From Polyangiaceae bacterium (GTDB lineage: Bacteria; Myxococcota_A; Polyangia; Polyangiales; Polyangiaceae): a stretch of 56,491 nucleotides of DNA. The DNA is taken from assembly GCA_013361525.1 (NCBI GenBank), contig JABFXY010000047.1, forward strand, positions 1 through 56,491, written 5' to 3'. Each line of letters begins with the position of its first letter. Positions within the stretch are counted from its first letter, which is position 1. This document shows, piece by piece, positions 1 to 8,874 of the stretch. A program made the position numbers and the translations under genes. Below the pieces are notes generated by a model. That model did not search any database and had not been told where the DNA came from. It worked only from the letters and a program-made list of their open reading frames with translations.

Positions 1-154
1 TGGGGTCAATCGGGCTCTCGACCCCCGCGAAGCTCCGCAGGTTGTGGGACGAGAAGGCGAACGCTCCGCCGGGCCGAAGGACACCGAGCGGATCGCCGAG
101 TCGCGATCGGCGGGAAGTAACCAGCCTCGGCGCGGACCCGAGCACGAATCAGGT

Positions 155-181
155 TTGACAAGCCGCGTCGTCCAGTATAGC
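155..181 (+). promoter_or_regulatory. Putative sigma-70-type promoter of the 247-9821 operon
   Basis: A perfect TTGACA box at 155-160 is followed after 15 bp by TATAGC at 176-181. The spacing is short for a housekeeping promoter, so the -10 assignment is tentative. The -10 lies inside the left arm of a 13-bp inverted repeat, which would let a bound repressor block RNA polymerase. This is inferred from sequence only. Confidence 0.4.
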
Positions 182-206
182 GATCGAAACGTCCGCTATA
201 CTGGAC
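170..206. promoter_or_regulatory. Perfect 13-bp inverted repeat, probable operator
   Basis: GTCCAGTATAGCG (170-182) and its exact reverse complement CGCTATACTGGAC (194-206) flank an 11-nt spacer. The right half also carries a second dyad, ACGTCC (189-194) and GGACGT (203-208), so more than one dimer site is possible. It sits 40 nt before the first gene of the TonB operon and overlaps the putative -10. The sequence does not resemble a Fur box or a Pho box that I know. A TetR/MarR-type regulator is a guess; no regulator gene is adjacent. Confidence 0.6.
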
Positions 207-246
207 GTCCACCACCCGCACCGGGTTACCCAGGCAGAGCCTGCTT

Positions 247-1422
247 ATGCACAAAACCACCGGCTACTTCTCTTTCGCGGCCTTTGCGCTCGTGAGCGCC
301 GCGGCCCTTCCCGCCAGCGCGCAGGACTGCGCCGACCTGCCCAATCCGATCTATGGCCTCGGCGCAAATGCCGTCAAACCTCTCTTCAAGCGGCTCGGGC
401 AGGCGCTATCCAACGCGACCGTACCGGAGACGATCGTGTATCAGGCGCCCGGGCAATGCTCGGGCATCAACGCGCTGATCGCGGGCACGCCGATCACCGG
501 CACGGCGTCCTATTGGGATGGAAGTGGTGTCGAGGGTACCTGCACGCTTCCCCTCGCTGGAACGACGATCGATTTCGCTGCAATGAACAGCTACGCCACA
601 TTGTGCCCCGGGGTGGAGGCGTTGCCGGAGGGGGTCGGCGACTTCCTCGGCCCGATCCAGAGCTTTGATTTCATCGTGCCGAAGGCGTCCAGCCAAACGA
701 GCATCAGCGCGGCGGGCGCCTATTTCGTCTACGGGTTTGGCGCGGAAGGGCAGGCGGAGCCCTGGACCGACGAGTCGCAGATCTTCAAACGTGATCCCAA
801 CTCGGGCGTGTCGCTCTTCGTGGCGCTCGCCATCGGTGTGCCCGTGGAGAAGCTCAAGGGCATCGACGCGACGACGAACGCCAACACCGTGACGCTGGTG
901 AGTACTTCACCCCAGCCGGAACGCGCGCTCGGCATCGTGTCGGGAGAGGTCGCACAGGCGAACAACGATGTCGTGAGCTCCCTCGCGTATCAGCACTACG
1001 ACCAAGACTGCGGATATTACCCGAACTCGACCGCCACGAGCCTCGACAAGCGAAACATCCGCGACGGTCACTACTGGATTTGGTCGCCGATCCACTTCTT
1101 CGCGGAGGTCGGTGACAACGGCGTCCCTTTGTCCGAAGGGGCGGAGCACCTCATCGGCTATTTCACGGGCGCGGTTCCCGCTCCCGACGACATCGACATG
1201 CTGGACCTCGAAATCGCGTCCGGGACGATCCCCGACTGCGCGATGACCGTGCGACGATCGGGTGATCTCGCAGATCTGGAGTCGTACTGGCCAGACGAGC
1301 CCTGCGGCTGCTTTTTCGAGGCGGAGGCGACCGGGACGACCACCTGCGAGGTCTGCGACGGCGACGACGCCTGCCCGTCCGAGGCTCCTCACTGCCGCTT
1401 TGGCTATTGCGAGGTGAACTGA
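247..1422 (+). CDS. PstS-like secreted substrate-binding protein with Cys-rich tail
   Basis: This 391-aa secreted protein has a signal peptide ending near residue 26 (ASAQ). The mature part opens with a stretch (GLGANAVKPLFKRLGQ, then a QAPGQCSGINALIAGT segment) that matches the first ligand-binding loop of PstS-type phosphate-binding proteins. In that family a small residue cluster is followed by 'G-[ST]-x-x-G-[IV]'. The last 39 residues hold eight cysteines, a pattern common in myxobacterial surface proteins. Eight more genes follow on the same strand with little or no spacing, including a porin and a dedicated TonB system, so I infer capture of an anionic solute, possibly phosphate, at the cell surface. 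The ligand is not proven, and another oxyanion is possible. Confidence 0.7.
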   Translation: MHKTTGYFSFAAFALVSAAALPASAQDCADLPNPIYGLGANAVKPLFKRLGQALSNATVPETIVYQAPGQCSGINALIAGTPITGTASYWDGSGVEGTCTLPLAGTTIDFAAMNSYATLCPGVEALPEGVGDFLGPIQSFDFIVPKASSQTSISAAGAYFVYGFGAEGQAEPWTDESQIFKRDPNSGVSLFVALAIGVPVEKLKGIDATTNANTVTLVSTSPQPERALGIVSGEVAQANNDVVSSLAYQHYDQDCGYYPNSTATSLDKRNIRDGHYWIWSPIHFFAEVGDNGVPLSEGAEHLIGYFTGAVPAPDDIDMLDLEIASGTIPDCAMTVRRSGDLADLESYWPDEPCGCFFEAEATGTTTCEVCDGDDACPSEAPHCRFGYCEVN

Positions 1423-1423
1423 A

Positions 1424-1780
1424 ATGAAGCCTTCGACATCCACGATGACCGGGCTGGGCTCTCCGTTTCTCTTGTGCGTCGCGCTCCTCGCGGCGTGCGG
1501 TGACGACACCAATCAAAACCCGACCTCGACGTTCACGACCTCCACCGGCGGCGGCACCTCGGACGGGGGTGGCGGACAGGGAGCCGGTGGGAACGGCGGC
1601 GCTCCCGAGGGCGGCAACGGAGCCGGCGGCAATTGCGAAGGCCCCGACGGGTGCTTCGCCTGCGAGCCCACGAAGAACGAACATTTCTTGAATGCCTGCA
1701 CCGAGGCCCAATGCAGTCCGTTCGACAACGAGGCTCGCTTGCCGCTCTACAACGGCGGCGACTTGCCGCCCGTTCCTTGA
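1424..1780 (+). CDS. Small lipoprotein with Gly/Asn-rich linker
   Basis: This 118-aa protein has a lipobox LAAC with Cys25 as the probable lipidation site. A Thr/Ser/Gly/Asn-rich linker (about residues 28-70) follows, then a short domain with five cysteines. This is the standard myxobacterial lipoprotein layout. The start lies 1 nt after the previous stop, and a GAGGTGA ribosome site (1411-1417) lies inside the end of the preceding gene, so the two are translationally coupled. I see no recognisable domain. It is probably an accessory of the uptake system, tethered in the periplasm or outer membrane. That role is inferred from position alone. Confidence 0.75.
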   Translation: MKPSTSTMTGLGSPFLLCVALLAACGDDTNQNPTSTFTTSTGGGTSDGGGGQGAGGNGGAPEGGNGAGGNCEGPDGCFACEPTKNEHFLNACTEAQCSPFDNEARLPLYNGGDLPPVP

Positions 1781-3288
1781 GCGCACGCCTGTTCGCCGGT
1801 CGTTGCGCCGTGGTCGCGGCGGTCGTCGCGTGCACGAGCCCATTACACGCTCAGCCCGCGGCGAACGAGGAGGAGCTCGAGGTCGAAGCCGCTTCGAAAC
1901 CTTCGCAGGCACCAGCCGACGACATCTCTGCGCTCAGGGCCGAGCTCGCGCGGCTGAAGAAGCGCGTTGAAGATCTCGAATCGAAACCGAGCGTAGCGCC
2001 CGCCGCGCAGCCTCCGGAAGGCGGGGGTACTTCCAAGCCCGCGAGCCCGTTCGGTGCTCCCGAAGTCCTGAAAAGGACGTTGGGTCTCGAAGCCTTCGAT
2101 ATCTCGGCGTACGTCCAAGCCCAATACGAGTGGCACCAGGACTCCGAGGACGAGCTGGTGCAGGGCGGGCAACCACTCAATCAGGACCGATTTTTGATCC
2201 GCAGGGGACGAGTCCGCCTCGACGCTGCGTGGTCGTGGTCGGCGCTATCGCTGGAGGTCGACGGGAACACGACTCGGGGCCCGTCGTTCGGACTTCGCCG
2301 CGCGGAGGCTTCGCTCCTTTGGCGTGGGCCGTGGGGCGGGCCCGCGACCGACCTCTCGGCGCTTCGCGGCGGCGACGGCGCCCCTCCTCTGATGATGCTC
2401 ACCGTCGGGCTGATGGATATTCCATTCGGGTTCGAGCTCGGTCACGCCGCGCGAGACCGGGTCTTCACGGAGCGTTCGACCGGGTCGGTCGCCTTGTTTC
2501 CCGGGGAGCCAGACGTCGGCGCGCGTCTGTCGGGCGGCATTTCCTTCTTTCGCTATTCCCTCGCCGTGATGAACGGCGAGCCGCTCGACGAACGGGCCGG
2601 GCGGGTGACACGCGACTACAACGACGACAAGGACTTCGTGGGGAGGCTCGGCGTTCACGTGAACCCCATCGAGTCGCTCACCATCTCGGGTGGGGTCTCT
2701 GCGCTCCGCGGCACCGGATTCCACGCGGGGAACGACGGCACGAAGGACGACGTGCAATGGAAAGACATCAATGAAAACGGCTCGATCGATCCGGGCGAGC
2801 TCATCGCTGCACCCGGGTCCGCGCCGACACCTTCCGAAAACTTCGATCGCTGGGGCCTCGGGCTCGATTTGCGGATCCGGATCGAAACTCCAATCGGCGA
2901 AACACACGTATACGGCGAGGCGACGATTGCACAGAACCTCGACCGCGGGCTCTTTGTCGCCGATCCGATCCTCACGGGGATCGACGTTCGAGAGCTCGCC
3001 GCCTACGGCGCGGTCGTCCAAGAGATAACCCCCTACGCCTTCGTCGGGTTTCGCTTCGACTGGTACGACCCCAACGGCGACTTCTTCGACACACGCGGGG
3101 GCAAAGTATTGCCTTCGTCGCAGGTCGTTCGGACGCTGTCGCCCGTCGTGGGCGGAGGCTTTCCAGGCCAGTGGAGGCTGAGTGTCCAATACGACAACGT
3201 CGACGATTCTCTGGCGCGTGACGCCATCGGCCTCCCTGCGGATCTCGACAACGACCGCTTCACCGCGCGACTGCAGGTGTCCCTGTGA
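1777..3288 (+). CDS. OprO/OprP-like porin
   Basis: This outer-membrane beta-barrel protein is about 503 aa long. I place the start at TTG 1777, whose TTGA overlaps the previous stop. It gives a clean signal peptide ending ...SPLHAQ at about residue 26, whereas the upstream in-frame codons are Arg-rich noise. A short coiled coil (about 48-70, ISALRAELARLKKRVEDLE) precedes the barrel, as in phosphate-selective porin O/P relatives. The barrel begins near FDISAYVQAQYEWHQD and has alternating amphipathic strands such as DRFLIRRGRVRLDA. Selectivity cannot be read from sequence. Position after a PstS-like protein is consistent with anion uptake. A generic OprO/P-fold porin is the safe call. Confidence 0.75.
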   Translation: MSARLFAGRCAVVAAVVACTSPLHAQPAANEEELEVEAASKPSQAPADDISALRAELARLKKRVEDLESKPSVAPAAQPPEGGGTSKPASPFGAPEVLKRTLGLEAFDISAYVQAQYEWHQDSEDELVQGGQPLNQDRFLIRRGRVRLDAAWSWSALSLEVDGNTTRGPSFGLRRAEASLLWRGPWGGPATDLSALRGGDGAPPLMMLTVGLMDIPFGFELGHAARDRVFTERSTGSVALFPGEPDVGARLSGGISFFRYSLAVMNGEPLDERAGRVTRDYNDDKDFVGRLGVHVNPIESLTISGGVSALRGTGFHAGNDGTKDDVQWKDINENGSIDPGELIAAPGSAPTPSENFDRWGLGLDLRIRIETPIGETHVYGEATIAQNLDRGLFVADPILTGIDVRELAAYGAVVQEITPYAFVGFRFDWYDPNGDFFDTRGGKVLPSSQVVRTLSPVVGGGFPGQWRLSVQYDNVDDSLARDAIGLPADLDNDRFTARLQVSL

Positions 3289-4244
3289 GGCCGGGTGTCA
3301 TGACGAGGCACGGGGCTGGGCTATTGCTCTTTGCAGTGGCGTGCGGCGGGGAGCCGGCGAACAGCGGACGCGACCAACCCATCGTCGTGCGCGGAGGCTC
3401 GTTCAAAGAGGGCACGGTTCCCGGAACACCACCGCTCACGAGCGACGAAATTGCGGACGGCGCAGAGCCCACCGGGAGCCACGTCACGGTCGTGGACAGC
3501 CAGAACAACGTCCTCCGTCCCGGACAGGTCGGAAAAGGCCTCTCCGGTCGCGCAACGGACGATGCGTCTTCGGTTGCGCTGCAACTGAAGGATCAGGGAG
3601 AGGGCTTCTGGGTCGTCCCCCTCGGCCCGGCGGACCCCGCCGTCCCCGGTGAGCTGACTTGGAGCGTCTCGCTCGACGTCGCCCACGACGTCCCCCCGGG
3701 GCTACACACGCTCCTTCTCGCGGCGCTCGACGAGGAGGGACGAGCAGGGACACAGTTTGCACTACCCGTTTGCGTTCGCTCGCCGATCCCCGACAACCTC
3801 CACGCCTGCGACCCCAGCATTCCACCGCCGGCGGCGGTGGTGTCGCTCGGATGGGACGCCAACATCGATCTCGATTTGCTCGTCGTGACGCCGGAAAACA
3901 AGTTCGTCGACCCCAAACACCCGTCGACCTCGACGGACGGCGAGCTCGAAGACGGGGACGGATTGTTCGACCACGACGGGCTCGCTCATTGCGAGCTCAC
4001 CGGCGCACGTCGAGAGAATCTCGTCTTTTCCTCGAAGCCGAAGCCGGGTGTCTATTACGTATTCGTCAACCTGTTCGACGGGTGTGGACTACCCGCCACG
4101 CGGTTCGATGTCTCCGTTCATCTTGCACAAGGTGACCCGCCCGAGCAGGTCGAGGTTCTCCATTTCGACGGCGAGGTGCTCGCCGCACAGGCCAACGGCG
4201 GCACGGGTCTCGGCACCTATGTCACCGAGTTTACGATCCAATGA
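3285..4244 (+). CDS. DUF2135-like lipoprotein
   Basis: The GTG start at 3285 overlaps the porin stop (GTGA) and gives a 20-residue lipoprotein signal with Cys20 after FAVA. ATG 3300, preceded by TGAGG, is a plausible alternative. The C-terminal half carries 'LGWDANIDLDLLVVTP', a pattern like the DUF2135 beta-sandwich, where a Trp-Asp-x2-x-Asp-Leu-Asp-Leu strand binds at an Asp-rich edge. It also has GVYYVFVNLFDGCG and paired cysteines. The protein is about 319 aa and probably periplasmic or surface-exposed. Function is unknown. Membership in the TonB operon suggests it assists substrate handling or barrel assembly. Confidence 0.7.
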   Translation: MRPGVMTRHGAGLLLFAVACGGEPANSGRDQPIVVRGGSFKEGTVPGTPPLTSDEIADGAEPTGSHVTVVDSQNNVLRPGQVGKGLSGRATDDASSVALQLKDQGEGFWVVPLGPADPAVPGELTWSVSLDVAHDVPPGLHTLLLAALDEEGRAGTQFALPVCVRSPIPDNLHACDPSIPPPAAVVSLGWDANIDLDLLVVTPENKFVDPKHPSTSTDGELEDGDGLFDHDGLAHCELTGARRENLVFSSKPKPGVYYVFVNLFDGCGLPATRFDVSVHLAQGDPPEQVEVLHFDGEVLAAQANGGTGLGTYVTEFTIQ

Positions 4245-4266
4245 TCTTTCCCACGAAAGCCGTCCC

Positions 4267-5022
4267 ATGACTGAGCGGTTGCTACGGGTCGCGCTCCTCG
4301 GCAGCGCTTGGGTTCTCTACGTGCTGATGGCCCTGTCGGTGCTCTCGATTTCGATCATCGTCGAGCGTTGGCTGTACTTCCGGCGTCTGCGCGACGACGT
4401 CGGAAGGCTCCGCGCCGAGGTGGTGAATGCCTTCCTCGAAGGCGACGACGAGCGCGTGAATCGCCTGTTGGACGCGAGCCCTTCGCTCGAGGCGCGCATC
4501 GTGGCCGTCGGACTGCGCTTCAAGGCTGGCGGCGCGAGCGCGATCACCGACGCGATGGAGGCAGAGCTCGAGCGTCGGAAAAAGGAGCTCGAGCGCGGAT
4601 CGAACGTCCTCGGAACACTCGGCAACAATGCCCCGTTCATCGGATTGTTCGGCACGGTATTGGGCGTCATCGAGGCCTTTCACCACCTCGGCGACACGTC
4701 CAACAAGGCCGCGATGGGCAATGTCATGGCCGCGATCGCCGAAGCGCTCGTCGCGACGGGTGTCGGCTTGTTCGTCGCAATCCCGGCGGTCGTCGCCTAC
4801 AACGTCGTCCAAGAGCGGGTGACGCTGCTCGAGGCGAGCGTCGTCAGCTTTCGCAAGTTCCTCACAGCGTCGCTGCATTTGCTGAACGCTTCTCGGACCA
4901 GCAACGCCCCTAGGGAAGAGCGGGCGGAAGAGCCGGCGGACGACCCCGAAGCGCACGTCGAGCTGACGAGTTCCCAGCGCGAGGCCTTCGCAAATGGGCA
5001 CGCAGTCACGAGGGAGGCCTGA
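4267..5022 (+). CDS. exbB: ExbB/TolQ/MotA-family proton channel
   Basis: This inner-membrane protein is 251 aa, the usual ExbB length. An N-terminal transmembrane segment (about residues 10-33, VLYVLMALSVLSISIIVERW) precedes a cytoplasmic helical domain. The family signature LGNNAPFIGLFGTVLGVIEA follows, then a third hydrophobic segment (VGLFVAIPAVVAYN). With ExbD it forms the proton channel that energises TonB. I chose the ATG at 4267 because the open frame extends upstream through the previous gene's 3' end without ExbB-like sequence. The next gene starts immediately after this stop. Confidence 0.92.
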   Translation: MTERLLRVALLGSAWVLYVLMALSVLSISIIVERWLYFRRLRDDVGRLRAEVVNAFLEGDDERVNRLLDASPSLEARIVAVGLRFKAGGASAITDAMEAELERRKKELERGSNVLGTLGNNAPFIGLFGTVLGVIEAFHHLGDTSNKAAMGNVMAAIAEALVATGVGLFVAIPAVVAYNVVQERVTLLEASVVSFRKFLTASLHLLNASRTSNAPREERAEEPADDPEAHVELTSSQREAFANGHAVTREA

Positions 5023-5023
5023 G

Positions 5024-5434
5024 ATGGCCGGCACAACGGCTCGCGGCCGCAAAGGGGGCATCGTCGGCATCAATGTGACGCCGATGGTCGACGTGGTGCT
5101 GGTGCTCCTCGTCATCATGATGGTCTCCGCGACGTACATCGTTTCGCAAAGCCTCAAAGTCGAGCTGCCCAAGACGTCGACGTCCGACCAGGCGCCGGAA
5201 ACCGTCGCCACCGTCACGATTACGAAGGACGGTGCGCTGCTCTTCGACCAGGACCCGATCGACGAGGCCGGGCTCACCCGGAAGCTGCGGGAGGCAAAAC
5301 AGGCCGGCAGCGATGTGAGCCTCGTCGTGAGCGCAGACACGGAGGCGTTCCACGGGGCGGTCGTCCGCGTCATCGACCTCGCGAAGCTGGAAGGGATCAC
5401 GAAGTTCGCCATTCGCGTGGAGCGTAAGGAGTAG
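5024..5434 (+). CDS. exbD: ExbD/TolR-family protein
   Basis: This 136-aa single-pass inner-membrane protein has the signature INVTPMVDVVLVLLVIMM. The membrane-embedded Asp in 'MVDVVL' is the conserved proton-carrying residue. A periplasmic domain with the usual beta-alpha pattern follows (VATVTITKDGALLFDQD). The start is ATG 5024, chosen for the strong AGGGAGG site at 5011-5017. An in-frame ATG at 4994 lies inside exbB and lacks a good site. It partners with the preceding ExbB and following TonB. Confidence 0.92.
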   Translation: MAGTTARGRKGGIVGINVTPMVDVVLVLLVIMMVSATYIVSQSLKVELPKTSTSDQAPETVATVTITKDGALLFDQDPIDEAGLTRKLREAKQAGSDVSLVVSADTEAFHGAVVRVIDLAKLEGITKFAIRVERKE

Positions 5435-5440
5435 GAGTTG

Positions 5441-6208
5441 GTGGCGAGCGCGCAATCGGTCGCAAGAGCGGCGTTGTCGGCCGACGCATCGGAGCGCACG
5501 CGCAAGCGCGGCTTCGGGCGGTGGCTCTCGACGTTTGCATTCCATGGCGCGCTCGTGGGCGGCGTGATTTACCTGCGACCACCCGCGCGCCCGGGGGAGC
5601 TCGTCTCGATATCGGTCGTCGAGTCGGAGCAAAAGCCTGCCCCACCCCCACTGGCACCGCCCCTCGAAGAGGACGAAACACCGCCGGCCGCTGCGCAGCC
5701 CGCAACTCGAACACAGAGCTCACGTGCCCGCGCAGCCACCCCCGCACAACCGAATGCGGGCTCGACGCCGAGCGGAGACGGCGGCTCGAGCGGCGGTGTC
5801 GAGCTTCCTGGTACGTATTCGGGGTCAGGGCCCGGCGGGCATGGAGCCCCGGGAGCGCCGAGCGCACGACCCGCGCCCGAACCTCAACCAACGACTCGCA
5901 AGTCGCTCGTGAGCCCCACGGACAGCGGGGATTGCGGCGAGCCGGTGCAAAAGGCAAAACCCAAGAGCGTCCCTCAACCTGCCTATCCCGAGGCGGCTCG
6001 CAAAGCCGAAGTAAGCGGCAAAGTTCGAGTCGAGGTGACCGTCGACGAGCGCGGCGCGGTGGTCGGCGCGCGTGTGCTCAGCGGGCTCGGTCACGGGCTG
6101 GACGAGGCAGCGTTGGCCGCGGCTCGAAGCGCATCGGTCTCGCCGGCCGTGCGGTGCGGAAAGCCCGTGCGCGGGACCTTCGTCATCGGAATGCGCTTTT
6201 CGCCGTGA
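5441..6208 (+). CDS. tonB: TonB energy transducer
   Basis: This protein is about 255 aa. One transmembrane helix (about residues 27-46) is followed by a Pro/Ala/Ser/Gly-rich periplasm-spanning linker. A C-terminal TonB domain follows (about 165-255, with PAYPEAARKAEVSGKVRVEV). The Pro-rich linker lacks the long EP/KP repeats of E. coli TonB, as is common in Deltaproteobacteria-derived lineages. AAGGAG at 5426-5431 supports either GTG 5441 or TTG 5438. It would transmit proton-motive force from ExbBD to the receptor encoded next. One TonB set within the operon implies dedicated rather than shared energisation. Confidence 0.88.
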   Translation: MASAQSVARAALSADASERTRKRGFGRWLSTFAFHGALVGGVIYLRPPARPGELVSISVVESEQKPAPPPLAPPLEEDETPPAAAQPATRTQSSRARAATPAQPNAGSTPSGDGGSSGGVELPGTYSGSGPGGHGAPGAPSARPAPEPQPTTRKSLVSPTDSGDCGEPVQKAKPKSVPQPAYPEAARKAEVSGKVRVEVTVDERGAVVGARVLSGLGHGLDEAALAAARSASVSPAVRCGKPVRGTFVIGMRFSP

Positions 6209-8874
6209 AACACCAATTCGCTCGCTCCGTCGTCGTCTGGGTGCTGGCGTCCTTGATCGGATGCCTGTTACCGGCTTCCGTCGGCGCCCAAGGCGCGCAA
6301 CCGAAAAAGGGCGTCGTGACCAAGGTGCCTGTCCTGGTCACGTTCGCCGAGGCGGAATACCCGCCGGAGGAGCGCGCCGCAGGGCGGGTGGCGAGCGTGG
6401 TCATGAAGCTGTCGATTGACGAACAGGGAAAGGTCCAAGCCGCAGAGGTGACCGAGTCGGCGGGGCCCGCATTCGATACCGCCGCAAAGGCCGCGGCCCT
6501 CCGCTTCGAGTTCGAGCCGGCAGAGATCGACGGGCGGCCTGCGCCCGTGAAGATTTTTTACCGATACGACTTCACCTTGAAGGAGGAGGCGCCGGTAACC
6601 GCTGACTTCGGTGGCGTCGTGCGAGACCGTGTGACGAAAGCCGCTCTCGGTGGAGTCACCGTGACGCTCGACGGCGGGGAGCAGTCGACGACCGACGAAA
6701 AGGGTCGATTCGAGATTTTGCGCGTCCTCCCGGGAGCCCACAAAGTCACATTGTCGGGCCCGCGGCTCACGACCATCCAGACCGAGGAGACGTTCGTCGC
6801 CGGAAAACGTGTCGAGGCTCTCTATGACGTCGACCCGCAGCGTCCGGAGGCCGGCAGCGAGCCGGTGGACGATATGGAGATTGTCGTCGTCGCGCCCCCC
6901 CTCACGAAAGACGTATCGTCGGTCGAGATTGGGCGAGATGAAGGCAGACGCGTCCCCGGAACGCAGGGTGACGTGCTCAAGGTCATTCAGAACCTGCCCG
7001 GCGTGAGCCGAGCCGCGCCCGGCTCCGGCGCGGTCGTGGTTTGGGGTGCCGCGCCCGAGGACACACGTGTCTACGTGGAAGGGGTGCGAATTCCGCTGTT
7101 GTATCATTATGGCGGCGTCCGCTCGGTCATTGCGTCCAACCTCGTTCAATCCGTGGAGCTGGTCGCGGGCGGTTATGGCGCCGCTTACGGTCGTGGGCTC
7201 GGGGGCCTCGTCGCCGTCCACCTCGCCGACTGGAAAGAAGGTGTCCACGGCTCCGTTTCGATGGATTTCCTCGACGCATCGGCGACATTGCAAGTTGGTG
7301 TCGGCGACACCTTCCGTTCAGCGGCCGGCGTCCGTTATGGATATCTCCACCGGGTCGTTCCCGTGGTGACCGACCGGGACGTCGGTGAGCTCTTCCCGAT
7401 TCCGCAATACTTCGACGCGCAAGCGCGCGCGGCCGTTTTCACCAACCCCACGACGAGCTTCGAAGTCGGCGGGCTGGTGTCGCGCGACCGTGTTGAGCGC
7501 GCCGTCTCGAGCACGGATCCGGATGCGCGCCGTTCCGACGAGCGCTCGGTGCTGTGGGGGCGCGTCTATGGGCGTTTCAAGAGCCGAAGCGACGGCGGCA
7601 GCGAGGTCTCCATCACGCCGTGGTTCGGCATCGACGAGACTGCCCAAACCCAACGGTATGGCGCCCTCGCCACGGAGCTCACGGATCACTCCACCCTGTT
7701 CGGCCTTCGTGCGTCCTACCGGGGTCGGGTATGGTCGGATCCCGAAGGAGCGATGTCGGGTGTCGTGCTCTCGGTCGGTCTCGATGGAGAGGCGCGAAAG
7801 GCTTCCCTCGCAAGGTATGGTTCTATCGGAGCCCCCCGCCGCGAGGGAGACCAGACGGTATTCGGCCAAGGTCCTTCCGACCAGGTCAGTGGCGACAGGT
7901 GGGACGCCTGGACCGGGAGCCCCGCAATCCACGGAGAAGCAGAGCTGTCGTTCTTCGCCGACACGCTCCAGCTGATTCCGGGTCTCCGCGTCGAGCCGAG
8001 TTTCCTGTTTGCGAGTCGAAGCACACCGGTCGAAGGTGACACGCCGAGCATCGGCGTGTTCCAGCAAGAGCTGTTTCTGGAGCCACGTTTTGCAGCAAAG
8101 CTGGCGCTCGGCGAGCGACTCCGACTGCGGGCCGCTTATGGCCTCTATCATCAACCGCCGGCCCCCGAGGACCTCTCGGCCTCGTTCGGCAATCCGCGGC
8201 TCGAGAGCTCGTCGGCGCATCACGTCGTCGGAGGTCTCGACGTCACGCTGCTCAAAGGCCTGAGCGCCGACGTCGTCGGGTTCTATACCCATTCGAGCGA
8301 TCTCGCGACCCGCAATCCCGCACCTTCGCCGAAGCTGACCGAGGCCCTCGTACAACGCGGAGAAGGGCGCGCCTACGGCGTCCAACTACTGATCCGCAAA
8401 GAGCTCGCGGATGGCTTCTTCGGTTGGGTAAGCTACTGCCTTTCTCGGTCCGAGCGCGCGAACGATGGTTATTCGCGCTTTCGCCCTTCCGACTTCGATC
8501 AGACACACGTGCTCACCGCGGTCGCGTCCTACGAGATCTGGGGCGGCATCGAGGTCGGCGCGCGCTTCCGCTTCGCCACCGGCTTCCCCCGAACACCCGT
8601 GACGGGCGCGTACTACGACGCGAAGTCCGACGCGTACCAGCCCGTCTTCGGAACCATCAACTCCGACCGACTGCCCTATTTCCTCCAGCTCGACGCCAGG
8701 TTGTCGAAGCGCTTCGACCTCGGAAAGCTCGAGCTCGAAGTGTACGTCGACGTTCAGAACGTCACGAACCACGAGAACGTAGAAGAGATCGTGTACACCC
8801 CGGATTACTCGAAGTCGGGCGCAATTTTCGGCGTTCCGGTTCTGCCCGTCGCGGGCGTGAGCTCCTCATGGTGA
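6205..8874 (+). CDS. TonB-dependent receptor with N-terminal TonB_C-like domain
   Basis: This protein is 889 aa. The GTG start overlaps the tonB stop (GTGA), and a signal peptide ends at ...SVGAQ near residue 29. Reading onward, residues 38-120 resemble a TonB C-terminal domain (AEYPPEERAAGRVASVVMKL, then AAKAAALRFEFEPA). Residues about 130-215 are a carboxypeptidase-regulatory-like beta-sandwich (GVVRDRVTKAALGGVTVTLD). Next comes a plug domain (GDVLKVIQNLPGVSRA, then VYVEGVRIPLLYHYGG), then a 22-strand-type barrel to a terminal Trp. It should be the outer-membrane transporter driven by the preceding ExbB/ExbD/TonB. The N-terminal TonB_C-like module is unusual for a receptor and may act as a signalling or docking domain. 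The substrate is unknown. Confidence 0.88.
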   Translation: MKHQFARSVVVWVLASLIGCLLPASVGAQGAQPKKGVVTKVPVLVTFAEAEYPPEERAAGRVASVVMKLSIDEQGKVQAAEVTESAGPAFDTAAKAAALRFEFEPAEIDGRPAPVKIFYRYDFTLKEEAPVTADFGGVVRDRVTKAALGGVTVTLDGGEQSTTDEKGRFEILRVLPGAHKVTLSGPRLTTIQTEETFVAGKRVEALYDVDPQRPEAGSEPVDDMEIVVVAPPLTKDVSSVEIGRDEGRRVPGTQGDVLKVIQNLPGVSRAAPGSGAVVVWGAAPEDTRVYVEGVRIPLLYHYGGVRSVIASNLVQSVELVAGGYGAAYGRGLGGLVAVHLADWKEGVHGSVSMDFLDASATLQVGVGDTFRSAAGVRYGYLHRVVPVVTDRDVGELFPIPQYFDAQARAAVFTNPTTSFEVGGLVSRDRVERAVSSTDPDARRSDERSVLWGRVYGRFKSRSDGGSEVSITPWFGIDETAQTQRYGALATELTDHSTLFGLRASYRGRVWSDPEGAMSGVVLSVGLDGEARKASLARYGSIGAPRREGDQTVFGQGPSDQVSGDRWDAWTGSPAIHGEAELSFFADTLQLIPGLRVEPSFLFASRSTPVEGDTPSIGVFQQELFLEPRFAAKLALGERLRLRAAYGLYHQPPAPEDLSASFGNPRLESSSAHHVVGGLDVTLLKGLSADVVGFYTHSSDLATRNPAPSPKLTEALVQRGEGRAYGVQLLIRKELADGFFGWVSYCLSRSERANDGYSRFRPSDFDQTHVLTAVASYEIWGGIEVGARFRFATGFPRTPVTGAYYDAKSDAYQPVFGTINSDRLPYFLQLDARLSKRFDLGKLELEVYVDVQNVTNHENVEEIVYTPDYSKSGAIFGVPVLPVAGVSSSW

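Larger units (their letters stand above)
1..246. other. Upstream region of the uptake operon
   Basis: I find no credible protein gene here. The only clear content is the promoter/operator region at about 155-208, directly before the gene that starts at 247. The short open frames on both strands are Arg/Pro/Ser-rich and look like GC-rich noise. Confidence 0.6.
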
